Shown: positions 29,458-38,537, counted from the first letter of the stretch. The stretch: 64,000 nucleotides of DNA from Thiomonas delicata (GCF_900088825.1 NZ_LT592171.1:1707635-1771634), one strand, 5' to 3'. The notes: generated by a model from the sequence alone, not told the origin. Made by a program: numbers and translations.

Positions 29458-29484
29458 ATACTGTTTATACGGTTTATTCCGTTT
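29458..29484 (+). repeat. three tandem 9-bp repeats, candidate autoregulatory operator
   Basis: Three adjacent 9-mers fit the consensus ATWCNGTTT (29458-29466, 29467-29475, 29476-29484). They begin on a good -10-like TATACT (29457-29462) and end one base before the AGGAG Shine-Dalgarno region of the downstream gene, whose product resembles a ribbon-helix-helix DNA-binding protein. Tandem operators of this kind are common for such repressors. Confidence 0.55.
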
Positions 29485-29496
29485 CAGGAGATTTCC

Positions 29497-29961
29497 ATGA
29501 CACCCACCCGTGCGATGACCAAGAAACCCGCCACCCTTGCGGCCAAGGCCGCAACGCCCGTTCGCGCGGCAGCTGCGCGCAAGCGCGCTGCCGGACCATC
29601 AACCCCCGCCGTCAAATCCTCGCCGGCCAAGAAGGCTCTGGCCGCCAAAGACAAGGTCTCCGCGCATCCGGCCAAGACGCCCCCGCCCCAAACTGCCGGA
29701 CAAGCCCAGACCGCCGCGGACGCAGCGGCCAAGCCAGCCAAACAAAAACTGGTCCGCGACAGTTTCACGATTCCGCGTGCGGAGTACGCCGTGCTCGGCG
29801 CCTTGAAAGAACGCTCGGTGCGACTCGCCAAGCCGGCCAAGAAAAGCGAAGTGTTGCGAGCCGCCATCAAATTGTTGTCGGCACAGACCGATGCGGCACT
29901 GCTCGCCGCGCTGGCCGCCGTTCCGTCGATCAAGACCGGCCGCCCGAAGAAAGCCAAGTAA
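29497..29961 (+). CDS. Lys/Ala/Pro-rich protein with ribbon-helix-helix-like C-terminus
   Basis: A 154-residue basic protein. Residues 1-88 are low-complexity Ala/Lys/Pro repeats like histone-H1-type tails. The C-terminal part (about 90-154) begins KLVRDSFTIPRAEYAVLGALKERS, then helices with KKSEVLRAAIKLL, and ends GRPKK; this strand-helix-helix order suggests an RHH DNA-binding fold. AGGAG lies 6 nt before the ATG at 29497. I infer a nucleoid-associated or autoregulatory DNA-binding role; the family is unnamed to me. Three tandem repeats sit in its promoter. Confidence 0.65.
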   Translation: MTPTRAMTKKPATLAAKAATPVRAAAARKRAAGPSTPAVKSSPAKKALAAKDKVSAHPAKTPPPQTAGQAQTAADAAAKPAKQKLVRDSFTIPRAEYAVLGALKERSVRLAKPAKKSEVLRAAIKLLSAQTDAALLAALAAVPSIKTGRPKKAK

Positions 29962-30047
29962 GGCCGCAAGGGAAAAGGACCGCCCAAGAACGCTCAGGAA
30001 TGCGCGTTGCCCGAAAAATCCACCGCTTTTTGTTTTGATTCATTTTT

Positions 30048-30124
30048 TGGCCTGCCCGGAGGGAATCGAACCCCCGACCCACAGCTTAGAAGGCTGTTGC
30101 TCTATCCAACTGAGCTACGGGCAG
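30048..30124 (-). tRNA. tRNA-Arg (anticodon TCT)
   Basis: A 77-nt cloverleaf reads on the minus strand. The acceptor stem CTGCCCG/CGGGCAG is a perfect 7 bp, the anticodon stem ACAGC/GCTGT encloses CTTCTAA (anticodon TCT), the T-arm has TTCGATT, and CCA is encoded at the 3' end. It decodes AGA/AGG. No repeated copy of its 3' end was noticed nearby that would mark an integrated island. Confidence 0.95.
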
Positions 30125-30209
30125 CCAGCGGCTTTCGCCGGGTTTCCGGCGCGGTGAAGTGTAGTGGCCGCAGGCGCTCGGATTGCCCCGCGCGCCTGGA
30201 AACGTGGCC

Positions 30210-30416
30210 TCAGGCCAGCGCTTTTGCGGTGTAGCCGGCCTGGGTCACGGCGTCGATCAGGGCTTGCGCCGGTGCGTTCCCGTCGACCACGGCCTTGCCC
30301 TGCGCGAGGTCGACCTGGGCATTTTGCACGCCGGGTACGGCTTGCAATGCCTTGGAAACTGCGGCAACGCAGTGCTGACAGGTCATACCGGTGACGCTGA
30401 GCGTGGTGGTTTGCAT
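30210..30416 (-). other. internal start that could release a free 68-residue CopZ
   Basis: Within copA an in-frame ATG at 30416 begins [16 protein letters not shown] and would give a 68-residue HMA protein, the normal length of a stand-alone CopZ copper chaperone. An AAGGAA lies about 7 nt upstream, a plausible ribosome-binding site. Thus both a CopA-CopZ fusion and a free CopZ may be made. Whether the fused reading is real or a lost stop or sequencing slip cannot be told from one sequence. Confidence 0.5.
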
Positions 30417-33032
30417 GGTGGGGTTCCTTTCCGAGACGGATTGAGGGAGAAAAGCCGGGCCGCCCTTGGCGCCGTCGTGGCGAGGGGACGCCGCCGCATC
30501 GGGACTTTGCCACGGCTGCAGACGTTTCAGGCGCATGCTGTTGCCCAGCACGAAAATCGATGACAGCCCCATGGCCACGCCGGCCAGCATGGGATTGAGA
30601 TGCACGCCCCACGGCGCGCCGAGCCCGGCGGCAACGGGAATCAGCAGAACGTTGTAGGCAAAAGCCCAGAACAGGTTGCCGCGGATGGTGGACATGGTGC
30701 GCCGCGCGGCGCGCAGTGCGGTGAGCACGCCGGGCAGTTCGCCGCGCGTGAGCGTGACGTCGGCGGCCTCGATGGCGATGTCGGTGCCGCTGGCCAGGGC
30801 CATGCCGACGTCGGCCTGCGCCAGCGCCGGAGCGTCGTTGATGCCGTCGCCCGCGAACAGCACGCGCCGGCCCTGGGCCTGCAGCGTCTTCACAACCTCC
30901 GCCTTGCCCTGGGGCAGAACCTCGGCGTGCACGGTGCCGATGCCGAGCTGCCGCGCCACGGCCTGGGCGGTGCGCGCGGCGTCGCCGGTCACGAGTTCCA
31001 CGCCCAAACCCAGGCCCTGGAGCGCCGCGATCATGGCCGCGGCATCCGGTTTGATGGGGTCGGAAATACCCAGTACACCGGCGACTTGCGCATCGCGCAT
31101 GACATACACCGCGGTCTGGCCTTCGCCTTGCATGCGCTCGGCCTGCGCTGCGGCCTGCCCGGGGTCGATGCCCTGCTGCACGACATAGCGCAAGGCGCCG
31201 ACATGCACGACACTCCCGTCCACCACCGCCTGCGCACCGTAGCCGGTCGCGGAAGCGAACTGGCTTGCGGCCGGTTGGCCCAGCCCACGTTCGCGTACCG
31301 CCTGCAGCACGGCATGGGCCAGCGGATGTTCAGAGCCCGCTTCCACGGCGGCGGCCCAGCGCAGCACATCGTGCGCGGTGAAACCGGGCGCGGGCCAGAT
31401 CGTGGTCAGCGCGGGGCGGCCGCGCGTCACGGTGCCGGTCTTGTCGAGCAGCACGGTGTCCACATGCGACAGCGCCTCCAGCGCCTCCCCCTTGCGGAAC
31501 AGCACGCCGAGTTCGGCCGCGCGTCCGGTGCCGACCATGATGGCGGCCGGGGTGGCCAGGCCCATCGCGCAAGGGCAGGCCACCACCAGCACGGCCACAG
31601 CGGCGAGCAAGGCGTGGCTGATGGCGGGCGGTGGGCCGATCCATAGCCAGACCATGAAACTGAGCGCGGCGATCGCCAGCACCGCCGGCGTGAAGACGCG
31701 CACCACGCGGTCGGCCAAACCCTGGATCGGCAGTTTGCCGCCCTGCGCCTGCTCCACGAGCCGGATGATCTGCGCCAGCATGGTGCCCTGCCCCACCGAG
31801 GTGGCCTCCACCACCAGCAGGCCCTGCTGGTTCACCGTGCCCGCGCGCACCTTGTCGCCGCTGCGCTTGGCCACCGGCACCGGCTCGCCGCTGAGCATGG
31901 CTTCGTCCACATAGGAGCTTCCCTCGACCACGCTGCCGTCCACCGGCAGGCGCTCGCCGGGCCGCACCACGACCCGATCCCCCAGGCGCACGTCCACGAT
32001 GGGCACGGTGATCTCGGCGCCGTCGCGCTGCACCCGTGCATCCTTGGCCTGCAGCTTCACCAAGGCGCGGATGGCGCCCGCCGTGCGACCTTTGGCCAAC
32101 TCCTCCAGATATTTGCCGAACAGCACGGCGGCGACCACCACGGCCGCGGAATCGAAATACACATGTCGTGCATCCGGCGGCAGCATGCCCGGCACGAGCA
32201 GCACCACCATGCCGAACAGCCAGGCCGCGCCCGCGCCGGTGGCCACGAGTGAATTCATGTCGGGCGACCCATGCCGGTACGCGGCCCAGCCCGGGCGGAA
32301 GAAGCGCCGGCCCGGGCCGAACAGCACGACGCTGGTACACAACGCCTGGACCCAGTCCCAGAAGCGCGGCACGGCAGCGGGTGCCGCGGCGTCCAGCCAA
32401 TGCCCAAAAGCTGGCCACACCATGCCGCCCATCGACAGCACCATCACCGGCACGGCCAGGCCCACGGCCAGCAGCACGTCGCGGCGCATGGCCTGCAATT
32501 GGCGACGCTTGTGCTCGGCCTGGTCGGCCTCCAGCGCGGCGGCATCGCCCTGCGGCAAGGTGGCGCCATAGCCCGCATCCGCCACGGCCTGGATCAGCGC
32601 CTGCGGCTGCACGCTGGCCGGGATGTAGCGCACGCTGGCGCGCTCGGTGGCCAGGTTCACGCTGGCATCGAGCACGCCGGGCACGGCCTTGAGCGCGCGT
32701 TCGACCCGCCCCACGCAAGACGCGCAGGTCATGCCGTCCACGCGCAGCACGGCCTCGGCCGTGCGTGCGCCGTAGCCCGTTTCGCGCACCTTGTCCACCA
32801 GTTGCGCGGGCTGCACCCGCGCCGGGTCGAAGCGCAACTGCGCCCGCTCGCTGGCCAGATTCACCGTGGCCTGGACACCCGGCATGGCATTGAGCGCCCG
32901 CTCCACGCGGCTGCTGCATGAGGCACAGGTCATGCCGTCGATATCCAACTGCAACTCGCAAGCCGGCGCCGCGTCCGTCTGCGCCGGGGTGTCGGGTCCG
33001 GCGCCCGCAATCTTGGAAGAATTCGCGCTCAT
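30210..33032 (-). CDS. copA: Cu(+)-exporting P1B-type ATPase with C-terminal CopZ-like domain
   Basis: A 940-residue copper pump of the inner membrane. Two N-terminal heavy-metal-associated domains carry GMTCASC (each about residues 25-165). The pump core has CPC in [13 protein letters not shown], the phosphorylation motif DKTGT, and GDGINDAP. Unusually, after a 37-residue linker the protein continues into a third HMA domain (residues 873-940) with GMTCQHC, the size and sequence of a free CopZ chaperone. Start ATG at 33032 has AGGAG upstream; the gene follows the CueR-like regulator by 20 bp. Typical CopA ends before the third domain. Confidence 0.92.
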   Translation of the reverse strand: MSANSSKIAGAGPDTPAQTDAAPACELQLDIDGMTCASCSSRVERALNAMPGVQATVNLASERAQLRFDPARVQPAQLVDKVRETGYGARTAEAVLRVDGMTCASCVGRVERALKAVPGVLDASVNLATERASVRYIPASVQPQALIQAVADAGYGATLPQGDAAALEADQAEHKRRQLQAMRRDVLLAVGLAVPVMVLSMGGMVWPAFGHWLDAAAPAAVPRFWDWVQALCTSVVLFGPGRRFFRPGWAAYRHGSPDMNSLVATGAGAAWLFGMVVLLVPGMLPPDARHVYFDSAAVVVAAVLFGKYLEELAKGRTAGAIRALVKLQAKDARVQRDGAEITVPIVDVRLGDRVVVRPGERLPVDGSVVEGSSYVDEAMLSGEPVPVAKRSGDKVRAGTVNQQGLLVVEATSVGQGTMLAQIIRLVEQAQGGKLPIQGLADRVVRVFTPAVLAIAALSFMVWLWIGPPPAISHALLAAVAVLVVACPCAMGLATPAAIMVGTGRAAELGVLFRKGEALEALSHVDTVLLDKTGTVTRGRPALTTIWPAPGFTAHDVLRWAAAVEAGSEHPLAHAVLQAVRERGLGQPAASQFASATGYGAQAVVDGSVVHVGALRYVVQQGIDPGQAAAQAERMQGEGQTAVYVMRDAQVAGVLGISDPIKPDAAAMIAALQGLGLGVELVTGDAARTAQAVARQLGIGTVHAEVLPQGKAEVVKTLQAQGRRVLFAGDGINDAPALAQADVGMALASGTDIAIEAADVTLTRGELPGVLTALRAARRTMSTIRGNLFWAFAYNVLLIPVAAGLGAPWGVHLNPMLAGVAMGLSSIFVLGNSMRLKRLQPWQSPDAAASPRHDGAKGGPAFLPQSVSERNPTMQTTTLSVTGMTCQHCVAAVSKALQAVPGVQNAQVDLAQGKAVVDGNAPAQALIDAVTQAGYTAKALA

Positions 33033-33052
33033 GACGTGCTCCTGTAGACCGA

Positions 33053-33463
33053 TCAAGCCTGCGGTTCGCGCGTGAGTGCGGCCAGGATGGGGCAATCCTG
33101 CGTGGCGCCATGGCCGGGACACGACGACGCCAGCGCCATCAAGCCCGCTTTGAGTTGCTGCAGATCGGCCATGCGCGCGTCGATTTGCGCCATGCGCTGC
33201 TGCACGATGGCCTTCACACGGCCCATGTCGGCATCGGCATCCGCATGCAAGCTGAGCAGTTCCCGGATCTCGGGCAAGGAAAACCCAAGCGCCTGCGCGC
33301 GCCTGATGAAACGCAAGCGCTGGCCCGCCTCATCTCCATACAGCCGGTAGTTGGCCGCACTGCGCTGGCTGGGATAGATGAGCCCCAGCCGCTCGTAATG
33401 CCTGAGGGTTTCCGTCGCCAAGCCCATGCTGCGAGCCAGCTTGCCAATGGTGAGAGCCTTCAT
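33053..33463 (-). CDS. cueR: CueR/HmrR-like MerR family copper regulator
   Basis: A 136-residue MerR-type activator. The winged helix starts [26 protein letters not shown] and is followed by the long dimerisation helix. The metal loop near the C-terminus is [11 protein letters not shown], giving C-x8-C rather than the C-x7-C of E. coli CueR. It sits directly before copA in the same direction, so it likely senses Cu(I) and activates both genes. ATG at 33463 gives the family N-terminus. Confidence 0.85.
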   Translation of the reverse strand: MKALTIGKLARSMGLATETLRHYERLGLIYPSQRSAANYRLYGDEAGQRLRFIRRAQALGFSLPEIRELLSLHADADADMGRVKAIVQQRMAQIDARMADLQQLKAGLMALASSCPGHGATQDCPILAALTREPQA

Positions 33464-33486
33464 GCCTGTTCCCATATCTTTTCGTT

Positions 33487-33532
33487 GCAGGCGATATCTT
33501 ACAGCCAACTGTAATGTTTAGATATTGCCTGC
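33487..33532 (-). promoter_or_regulatory. nested inverted repeats upstream of cueR-copA
   Basis: A perfect dyad TTACAG-N4-CTGTAA (33499-33514) is enclosed by 12-bp arms GCAGGCGATATC (33487-33498) and GATATTGCCTGC (33521-33532) with one mismatch. It lies 24-69 bp upstream of the regulator start, where a MerR-type operator would be expected. It does not match the ACCTTCC/GGAAGGT box of classic CueR sites. Confidence 0.5.
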
Positions 33533-33644
33533 ACGGGCACCGGAAGGAACGCACCACGCAAGGAAGCCCTACCGAACACGCAGCGGACTGGCCGCTGAAC
33601 GGTTCGGTTCGCTCATGGAAAGCCGCCGACAACTTTGAATTCGA

Positions 33645-33677
33645 GTAGGGCGAGAATGTTGCCCGCTCTCGCCCTAC
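33645..33677. repeat. 11-bp perfect hairpin in a gene-free stretch
   Basis: Arms GTAGGGCGAGA (33645-33655) and TCTCGCCCTAC (33667-33677) pair perfectly over an 11-nt loop. The surrounding 33533-33833 holds no supported gene. It lies about 160 bp before the DUF302 gene's stop, so it might end that transcript or be a REP-like or mobile-element remnant. Confidence 0.45.
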
Positions 33678-33833
33678 GCGCACTGCCGAACGCACGCTTG
33701 CGCATTCGCGGTTCTGGCTCTAGTGACGCTAGTAGAACGCTGGAGTTGCCAGTGGAGTGGAGCCCCCAGCGAGAACAACCCGATGCTGATTCTTGGGTAC
33801 GAGCCGCGGCGGTGCGGTCCGCCGCCTCGCGCC

Positions 33834-34275
33834 CTAGCCCCCAGCGGCTTGAGCAGCGATCGCATGCAGGGCCTTGGTCATGAGCAGAATGGGCTGAGCC
33901 GAGGGACTAATGTCGTAGCGCTGGGCGAACACAGCAGGGTCGGTGTAGCCCAACCAGACGCGATGCTCAGCGTCTTCCCAGACCAGCATTTTCAAAGGTA
34001 AACCAAGTCCTGCTTGTTGGTTCATCTGCATCAACTTCGTACCCAAGGCGGGATTGCCGAAGATCACCAGCTTGGTAGGCCGGAGTTTGAGCCCCGCCTC
34101 GTGCGCCGAACCGCTGTGATCCACGACCGCCACGATATGCAAATGACGTTGCAGGATCGCGCGTTCCAGATGCTGCAGCGTCTGCGCAACCGTATGCATG
34201 CTACGCACTTCAATCACTCGCGGGGCTTGTGCCCATGAACTTTGGAGCAGGATAAATGCAGCGACAAAGGCAAAC
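33834..34275 (-). pseudogene. DUF302 family protein, 5'-truncated by IS3-family element
   Basis: The remaining 147 codons encode the end of a signal peptide (FAFVAAFILLQSSWAQA) and a complete-looking DUF302 domain (from about VRSMHTVAQT to VWLGYTDPAVFAQRYDI). DUF302 proteins are small secreted or membrane-linked proteins of unclear role. The reading frame runs into the IS at 34276, so the native start codon and first residues are lost; a chimeric ORF starting inside the IS is open but unlikely to be secreted. The sequence past the far end of the IS does not restore the missing start. Confidence 0.75.
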
Positions 34276-34314
34276 TGAACCGCCCCGGGTTTCGTGGAGG
34301 CTAGTTGGTTTAAG

Positions 34315-35220
34315 TCATGCCGGAATGGCGTGTTGACTGGCTTGTTGGCGCCAGTAGTTTGCCTCAGCTTCTGCCGGAGGGATACCCCCAATCGGTTTGA
34401 GCAGTCGGGTGTGGTTGAACCAGTGCACCCATTGCAGGGTGGCCAGTTCGACGGCTTCCCTGGTTTTCCAGGGTCCGCGGCGGTGAATCAATTCGGCCTT
34501 ATACAGCCCGTTGATGGTCTCGGCCAGGGCGTTGTCATAGGAGTCTCCTTTGCTGCCCACGGAGGGCTGGATGCCTGCCTGCGCCAAGCGTTCGGTGTAC
34601 TTGACGCTGACGTATTGCACGCCTCTGTCCGAATGGTGGACCAAGGCATGGGCAGCGGGCCGACGCGCGTACAAAGCCTGCTCCAGCGCGTCCATCACGA
34701 AATCGGTCTGCATGGATGTGCTCACGCGCCAGCCCACGATGCGTCGGGCAAACACGTCGATGACGAACGCCACGTACAGCCAGCCCTGCCAGGTGCTCAC
34801 ATAGGTGAAGTCCGACACCCAGAGCTGGTTGGGTCGCTCGGCTTTGAACACCCGGTTGACGTGGTCCTGCGGACACGGCGTGCAAGTGTCGGGGACCGTG
34901 GTTCGCACCTTCTTGCTCCGCCGCGCACCCTGCAGCCCCAGGCGTTTCATCAGCCGCTCGACCGTGCAGCGCGCCACCCGGTTGCCCTCGCGGTTCATCT
35001 GCAACCAAACCTTGTCAGCTCCATACACCTGCCAGTTGGCGTGCCACACACGCTGGATGTCGGCAGCCAGCGCATCGTCGCGCTGAGCACGGGCGCTGCG
35101 CAACTCGGGGTTGCGATGACGCGCGGCATGGCGCCAGTAACACGACGGGGCCATCTGCAGCACTTTGCAGATGGGCTCGACCCCGTGCATGGGGCGGTGC
35201 TGGTCGATGAATCGCTTCAA
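34315..35220 (-). CDS. IS3-family transposase OrfB (copy 1)
   Basis: A 301-residue DDE integrase-type transposase subunit. Catalytic residues are seen in WVSDFTYV (Asp), HHSDRGVQY (Asp) and [17 protein letters not shown] (Glu). An HTH_21-like N-terminal region ([19 protein letters not shown]) precedes the core. It is in the -1 frame relative to orfA and starts at an ATG overlapping the orfA stop (ATGA); the active transposase in this family is usually an OrfAB fusion made by -1 frameshifting. The translation is identical to copy 2. Confidence 0.93.
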   Translation of the reverse strand: MKRFIDQHRPMHGVEPICKVLQMAPSCYWRHAARHRNPELRSARAQRDDALAADIQRVWHANWQVYGADKVWLQMNREGNRVARCTVERLMKRLGLQGARRSKKVRTTVPDTCTPCPQDHVNRVFKAERPNQLWVSDFTYVSTWQGWLYVAFVIDVFARRIVGWRVSTSMQTDFVMDALEQALYARRPAAHALVHHSDRGVQYVSVKYTERLAQAGIQPSVGSKGDSYDNALAETINGLYKAELIHRRGPWKTREAVELATLQWVHWFNHTRLLKPIGGIPPAEAEANYWRQQASQHAIPA

Positions 35221-35540
35221 CTCTTCAAACGGCGGTCGAGCTCCGCCTGGGCGAAAAAAGCACTCGCCGCTTTGAGGATGTCATTGGCCCGGCGCAATTC
35301 CTTGTTCTCGCGCTCGAGTTGTTTGAGGCGTTCACGCTCGCTGCTCGTCAGGCCGTCGCGCTGGCCTGTATCGACTTCCTCGCGCTTGACCCACTCCAGC
35401 AGCGTCTGTGGCACGCAGCCAATCTTGGGGGCCATGGATTCGACTGCGGCCCACAGCGAGGGGTACTCGCCTCGGTGCTCCTGCACCATGCGTACCGCGC
35501 GCTCGCGCACTTCGGGGGAAAACTTGTTCGTCTTGTTCAT
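35217..35540 (-). CDS. IS3-family transposase OrfA (copy 1)
   Basis: A 107-residue helix-turn-helix protein starting [19 protein letters not shown], followed by a leucine-zipper-like stretch ([21 protein letters not shown]). Near the end the minus strand has CTTTTTTC (35260-35253), a plausible slippery site for the -1 frameshift into orfB. Identical to the copy 2 protein. Confidence 0.92.
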   Translation of the reverse strand: MNKTNKFSPEVRERAVRMVQEHRGEYPSLWAAVESMAPKIGCVPQTLLEWVKREEVDTGQRDGLTSSERERLKQLERENKELRRANDILKAASAFFAQAELDRRLKS

Positions 35541-35590
35541 GGCTCCATCTTCTCAAAGGTTGGAGCCTCCTCAAAACCCGGGGCGGTTCA

Positions 35591-35859
35591 ATGTTTCACT
35601 GGGTAAAGTTCCTTTGGGCTGAGTGGAAGGGGGAAACAACTGCATTGCACGAGTCGCCCCGAGCAAGCGCTAATCAACCGACACCGGAACCTCGGGCAAA
35701 TTGCCTTGCATGCTTGCCAGTGGATTGGTCGGAACAGGCTAAAGTTCCTGACACCGCGATGGGCATAAAGATGTATCAGCGCGCTACTGCCGATAAGGCG
35801 CGCCGCGCCGTGATCGACGAGGATGTGTGGCAGCGACGACCAACGGTGAGAGGCGAGAG
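35591..35859. other. gene-free stretch between IS copy 1 and the IS5-family transposase
   Basis: No supported gene. An open frame reading out of the IS runs through it but has no recognisable product. The left end of the IS5-family element should be here but no inverted repeat matching the right flank was found, so that element's end may be missing. Confidence 0.4.
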
Positions 35860-36951
35860 ATGCGAGGAGCGGACGCGTACAACGAGGCGTTGTTCAGCAC
35901 GGTGAAGCTGGAGGAGTTTGTTCCTCAGACGCACCCGTTGCGCCCGATCCGCAAGTGGCTCAACGAGGCGCTGGCGCAGATGGACGCCAAGTTCTCGGCG
36001 ATGGTCGAGGCCGACGTCAAGGGCGGACGCCCGAGCATTGCGCCCGAGAAGCTCATGCGCGCGATGCTGCTGCAGGTGCTGTACAGCGTGCGCAGCGAGC
36101 GCCAGCTCGTCGAGCAGATCTCCTACAACTTGTTGTTTCGCTGGTTCGTGGGCCTGTCGATCGAGGACACGGTGTGGGCTACTGCAGTGTTCAGCAAGAA
36201 CCGCGACCGGTTGATCGAGTTCGATGCGGTCACCGAGTTGTTCAACGCGACAGTCGAGATGGCTGGCAGCAAGGGGTTGCTGTCGGGTGAGCACTTCAGT
36301 GTCGAGGGCACGCTGATCCAGGCCTGGGCCAGCCACAAGAGCGTGCGGCGCAAGGACGGCAGCGACGACAACCGGCCGCCCGAGGACTGGCACGGCGAGA
36401 AGCGCAGCAACGACACGCACGCCTCGACGAGCGATCCCGAGAGCAGGCTGTATCGCAAGAGCAGCGCGGCGCCTGCGCTGCCGAGCGACCTGGGGCATGT
36501 GCTGACGGACAACCGCCATGGCCTGGTGGTCAATGTGCAGGCCAGCGCAGCCGATGGGTACGCTGAGCGCGATGTCGCCCAGCGCATGCTGTCGGACGTG
36601 GCCAAGCCCGACGTTCGGATCACGGTCGGTGCCGACAAGGGCTACGACACGCGCGGCTTCGTCAAGGCGTGCCGCACGATGAACGTCACCCCGCACGTTG
36701 CGCAGAACACCAAGCGCACCGGAGGCAGCGCAATCGACGGCCGCACGACGCGACACGCCGGCTACGCGGTCAGCCAGCGCAAGCGCAAGCGAATCGAACA
36801 GTGCTTCGGCTGGGGCAAGACGATCGGCCCGATCCGCCAGGTCATGGTGCAGGGGCTGGAGAAGGTCGACCAGCTGTTGACCTTGACGATGGCGGCCTAC
36901 AACCTCACGCGGCTGCGTTCCCTGGCCGCATTGCGTCCGCAGTTCGCGTGA
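35860..36951 (+). CDS. IS5-family transposase
   Basis: A 363-residue DDE transposase. An N-terminal DUF772-like region (EEFVPQTHPLRPIRKWLNEAL; RQLVEQISYNLLFRWFVGL) is followed by a DDE core with FSVEGTLIQAWASHKS, TVGADKGYDTRGFV and a C-terminal RKRIEQCFGWGKTIG segment carrying the Glu. The ATG at 35860 has a GAGAG purine run in front; a GTG at 35827 is an alternative. The gene appears full length. I could not define the element's inverted repeats, so it may be a stranded copy. Confidence 0.9.
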   Translation: MRGADAYNEALFSTVKLEEFVPQTHPLRPIRKWLNEALAQMDAKFSAMVEADVKGGRPSIAPEKLMRAMLLQVLYSVRSERQLVEQISYNLLFRWFVGLSIEDTVWATAVFSKNRDRLIEFDAVTELFNATVEMAGSKGLLSGEHFSVEGTLIQAWASHKSVRRKDGSDDNRPPEDWHGEKRSNDTHASTSDPESRLYRKSSAAPALPSDLGHVLTDNRHGLVVNVQASAADGYAERDVAQRMLSDVAKPDVRITVGADKGYDTRGFVKACRTMNVTPHVAQNTKRTGGSAIDGRTTRHAGYAVSQRKRKRIEQCFGWGKTIGPIRQVMVQGLEKVDQLLTLTMAAYNLTRLRSLAALRPQFA

Positions 36952-37128
36952 TGCGTGGAAAAACCCTGGAAATGATCGCCCACAGCCTCGTCTGCCGACC
37001 TGTGCGGGACGAAATCGCCTCGCTTGCTCAGAAATTGAGCACCTGATGATCGCCATGACGCGATTGCAGAGGCTGGAACTCGTGCGTCAGACAAGTATTT
37101 CAACGGCCTGCTAGCGATCACACATTGC

Positions 37129-37545
37129 TCATTTTTTGACTTCTTGTTTCATGTTGTTTTTAACCGCCTTGACACCGTCAACAGATTTTGCAATACGCAC
37201 GGCACGCTCGGATTCATGCATATTCTTGACCGTACCCGCCAACGTGACAACCTCATTCTTGGTAGTGACATGAATATCCAAGCTCTTCAGCGATTCGTCC
37301 TTCATCAGCATGGCTTTAACTTTCATGGTGATTGCCGAGTTGTCCATATAGCCACCAGAACTCTCGTTTGGTGCCTGCCTAGCATGGGTCTGTCCCGTGG
37401 CGGAATTATTTCCCATGGAGGATGACTGTCCCATCGAGGTGCCATGATCGGACATCTGGGCATTGGCATTAGACGCCACGGCCATCAATGACATGCAACA
37501 CGCGGCTAGCAGCCATTTATTATTTGCGGTATTGGTATTCATCAT
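37129..37545 (-). CDS. periplasmic BON-domain protein
   Basis: A 138-residue OsmY-like protein. A signal peptide (about residues 1-29, ending ASNANA) is followed by a Ser/Gly/Asn-rich, Met-containing linker and one BON domain (about residues 67-136: ITMKVKAMLMKDES, IHVTTKNEVVTLAGTVKN). BON domains bind membranes or other envelope components and are often stress induced. AGGAT lies 5 nt before the ATG at 37545; the next codon is also ATG. Base composition is clearly poorer in GC than the core chromosome, a sign of transfer. Confidence 0.85.
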   Translation of the reverse strand: MMNTNTANNKWLLAACCMSLMAVASNANAQMSDHGTSMGQSSSMGNNSATGQTHARQAPNESSGGYMDNSAITMKVKAMLMKDESLKSLDIHVTTKNEVVTLAGTVKNMHESERAVRIAKSVDGVKAVKNNMKQEVKK

Positions 37546-37905
37546 ATAATCCTAGGTTATGAGATTGAGAAATCCATATTTCTGATCGGAATTTTTATTG
37601 CCAAGTATTCAATTGCGAGGCGCTGACGCATTCAATGCCAGGATATCTCACATGCCACAAGCCATTGATTTGCAATGACCCAATCCTGATCATGTGACGT
37701 GCTTCCCGAATCAATCAGCGCATCACTGAATGCAGAATAAAATCCGAAAATTTTATTTTCCGTGCACTACCGAACATAAGATGCAATTATTTACATATTA
37801 AAAATGCAAGAGATCGCTATTGCCGACAGTGATTCGTGGCAGTGCTGCGCCGCCCCATGTTGTCGTAGCAATTGGATCTAGAGTCCAAAGGTCCAAGGAT
37901 TGGGC

Positions 37906-38049
37906 TCATCGTTGAACCCTGGGTGTGCACGGTGTCGCGCCAGCAGAACACCCCGACAGCAGCAGTATCAGCATCAACAGCAGCGCCACGAGGCCGACCA
38001 GCCTTGAAGAAGCGAGCGACCTTGGGGGTTGTGCGCGTTGTGAATTCAC
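37906..38049 (-). CDS. tiny predicted lipoprotein
   Basis: A 47-residue reading frame starting GTG at 38049, or 50 residues from ATG at 38058. It has a basic N-terminus, a long leucine-rich hydrophobic segment (LVGLVALLLMLILLL) and a lipobox LSGC, leaving a 14-residue mature peptide beginning CSAGATPC. GAGGA lies 9 nt before the GTG. The layout is that of entericidin-size lipoproteins, but no family was recognised and the mature part is very short. Confidence 0.4.
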   Translation of the reverse strand: MNSQRAQPPRSLASSRLVGLVALLLMLILLLSGCSAGATPCTPRVQR

Positions 38050-38345
38050 TCTACGCATTCCTCGGCTATTCCACGCTTATGCGCAAAAGAAAGGCTCGCC
38101 GCGTGGGGGACGCATTGAGCCCGAAGAGATGCTGACTCCATTAAAGAACGGGGAGGAGACTTGTCAGCATCTATGTTGGAATGATGTCGGCCATCTCCAT
38201 GCGAATCTGTGCGCTACAGCACATAGAGCAAGGCATATTTCCAGCCCCTGCGATGTGGAGCGCTCATATGCCATCGTTATCAGCAACGATCGATCGCACT
38301 CCTTCTTGACCACTGGGTAACACTCGCAAGTGCGTCGTTCCAGGT

Positions 38346-38516
38346 GATTTCGGCCCCTATGCGCGCCATCAGCGTGCCGATATGCGGGCGGCCGATCCCA
38401 TGGCCTTCGCGCCGCAGCATGCGCGCCACGGCAATGGGTTGTTCCAGATGCAGTTCGTCGATGCTGCGCATCAGTGCCAAGTCACATTCGCCGACTGGGC
38501 AAGGTCGGTAACGCAA
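38346..38516 (-). pseudogene. IS3-family OrfB transposase fragment
   Basis: About 57 codons (LALMRSIDELHLEQPIAVAR, then MLRREGHGIGRPHIGTLMARIG) match the N-terminal helix-turn-helix part of IS3-family OrfB proteins, where MRRIDELHLExPFxGxRMLR is usual. The homology stops abruptly near 38346 and neither the catalytic core nor an OrfA is present, so it is a remnant of an older insertion, unrelated to the two complete IS copies. Confidence 0.6.
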
Positions 38517-38537
38517 GAACAGAACATTGCGCTAGCG

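Larger units (their letters stand above)
34276..35590 (-). mobile_element. IS3-family insertion sequence, copy 1
   Basis: A 1,315-bp element with terminal inverted repeats starting TGAACCGCCCCGGGTTT and continuing to 27 bp with two mismatches. It carries orfA and orfB in the -1 frame relation. Its flanks (AAC before, ATG after) show no 3-bp target duplication, unlike copy 2, which suggests that a deletion or recombination occurred next to this copy. Confidence 0.92.
37546..38537. other. gene-poor, lower-GC accessory stretch
   Basis: About 1 kb with little coding signal. I support only a tiny predicted lipoprotein (37906-38049) and an IS3-type transposase fragment (38346-38516), both on the minus strand. 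The part next to the BON gene (37560-37860) is AT-rich and holds its promoter; no clear operator was recognised. Confidence 0.5.

Noticed and set aside
30048..30124. tRNA-Arg gene as an island attachment site
   Set aside because: No repeat of the tRNA 3' end and no integrase gene were seen on either side within the window.
35408..35905. Plus-strand frame running out of IS copy 1 into the IS5-family transposase
   Set aside because: Its first half is antisense to orfA and its second half overlaps the transposase start; no family resemblance.
38280..38516. Whole 78-codon frame as a functional small gene
   Set aside because: Only a transposase N-terminal fragment is recognisable and the last 20 codons are unrelated; recorded as a pseudogene fragment.
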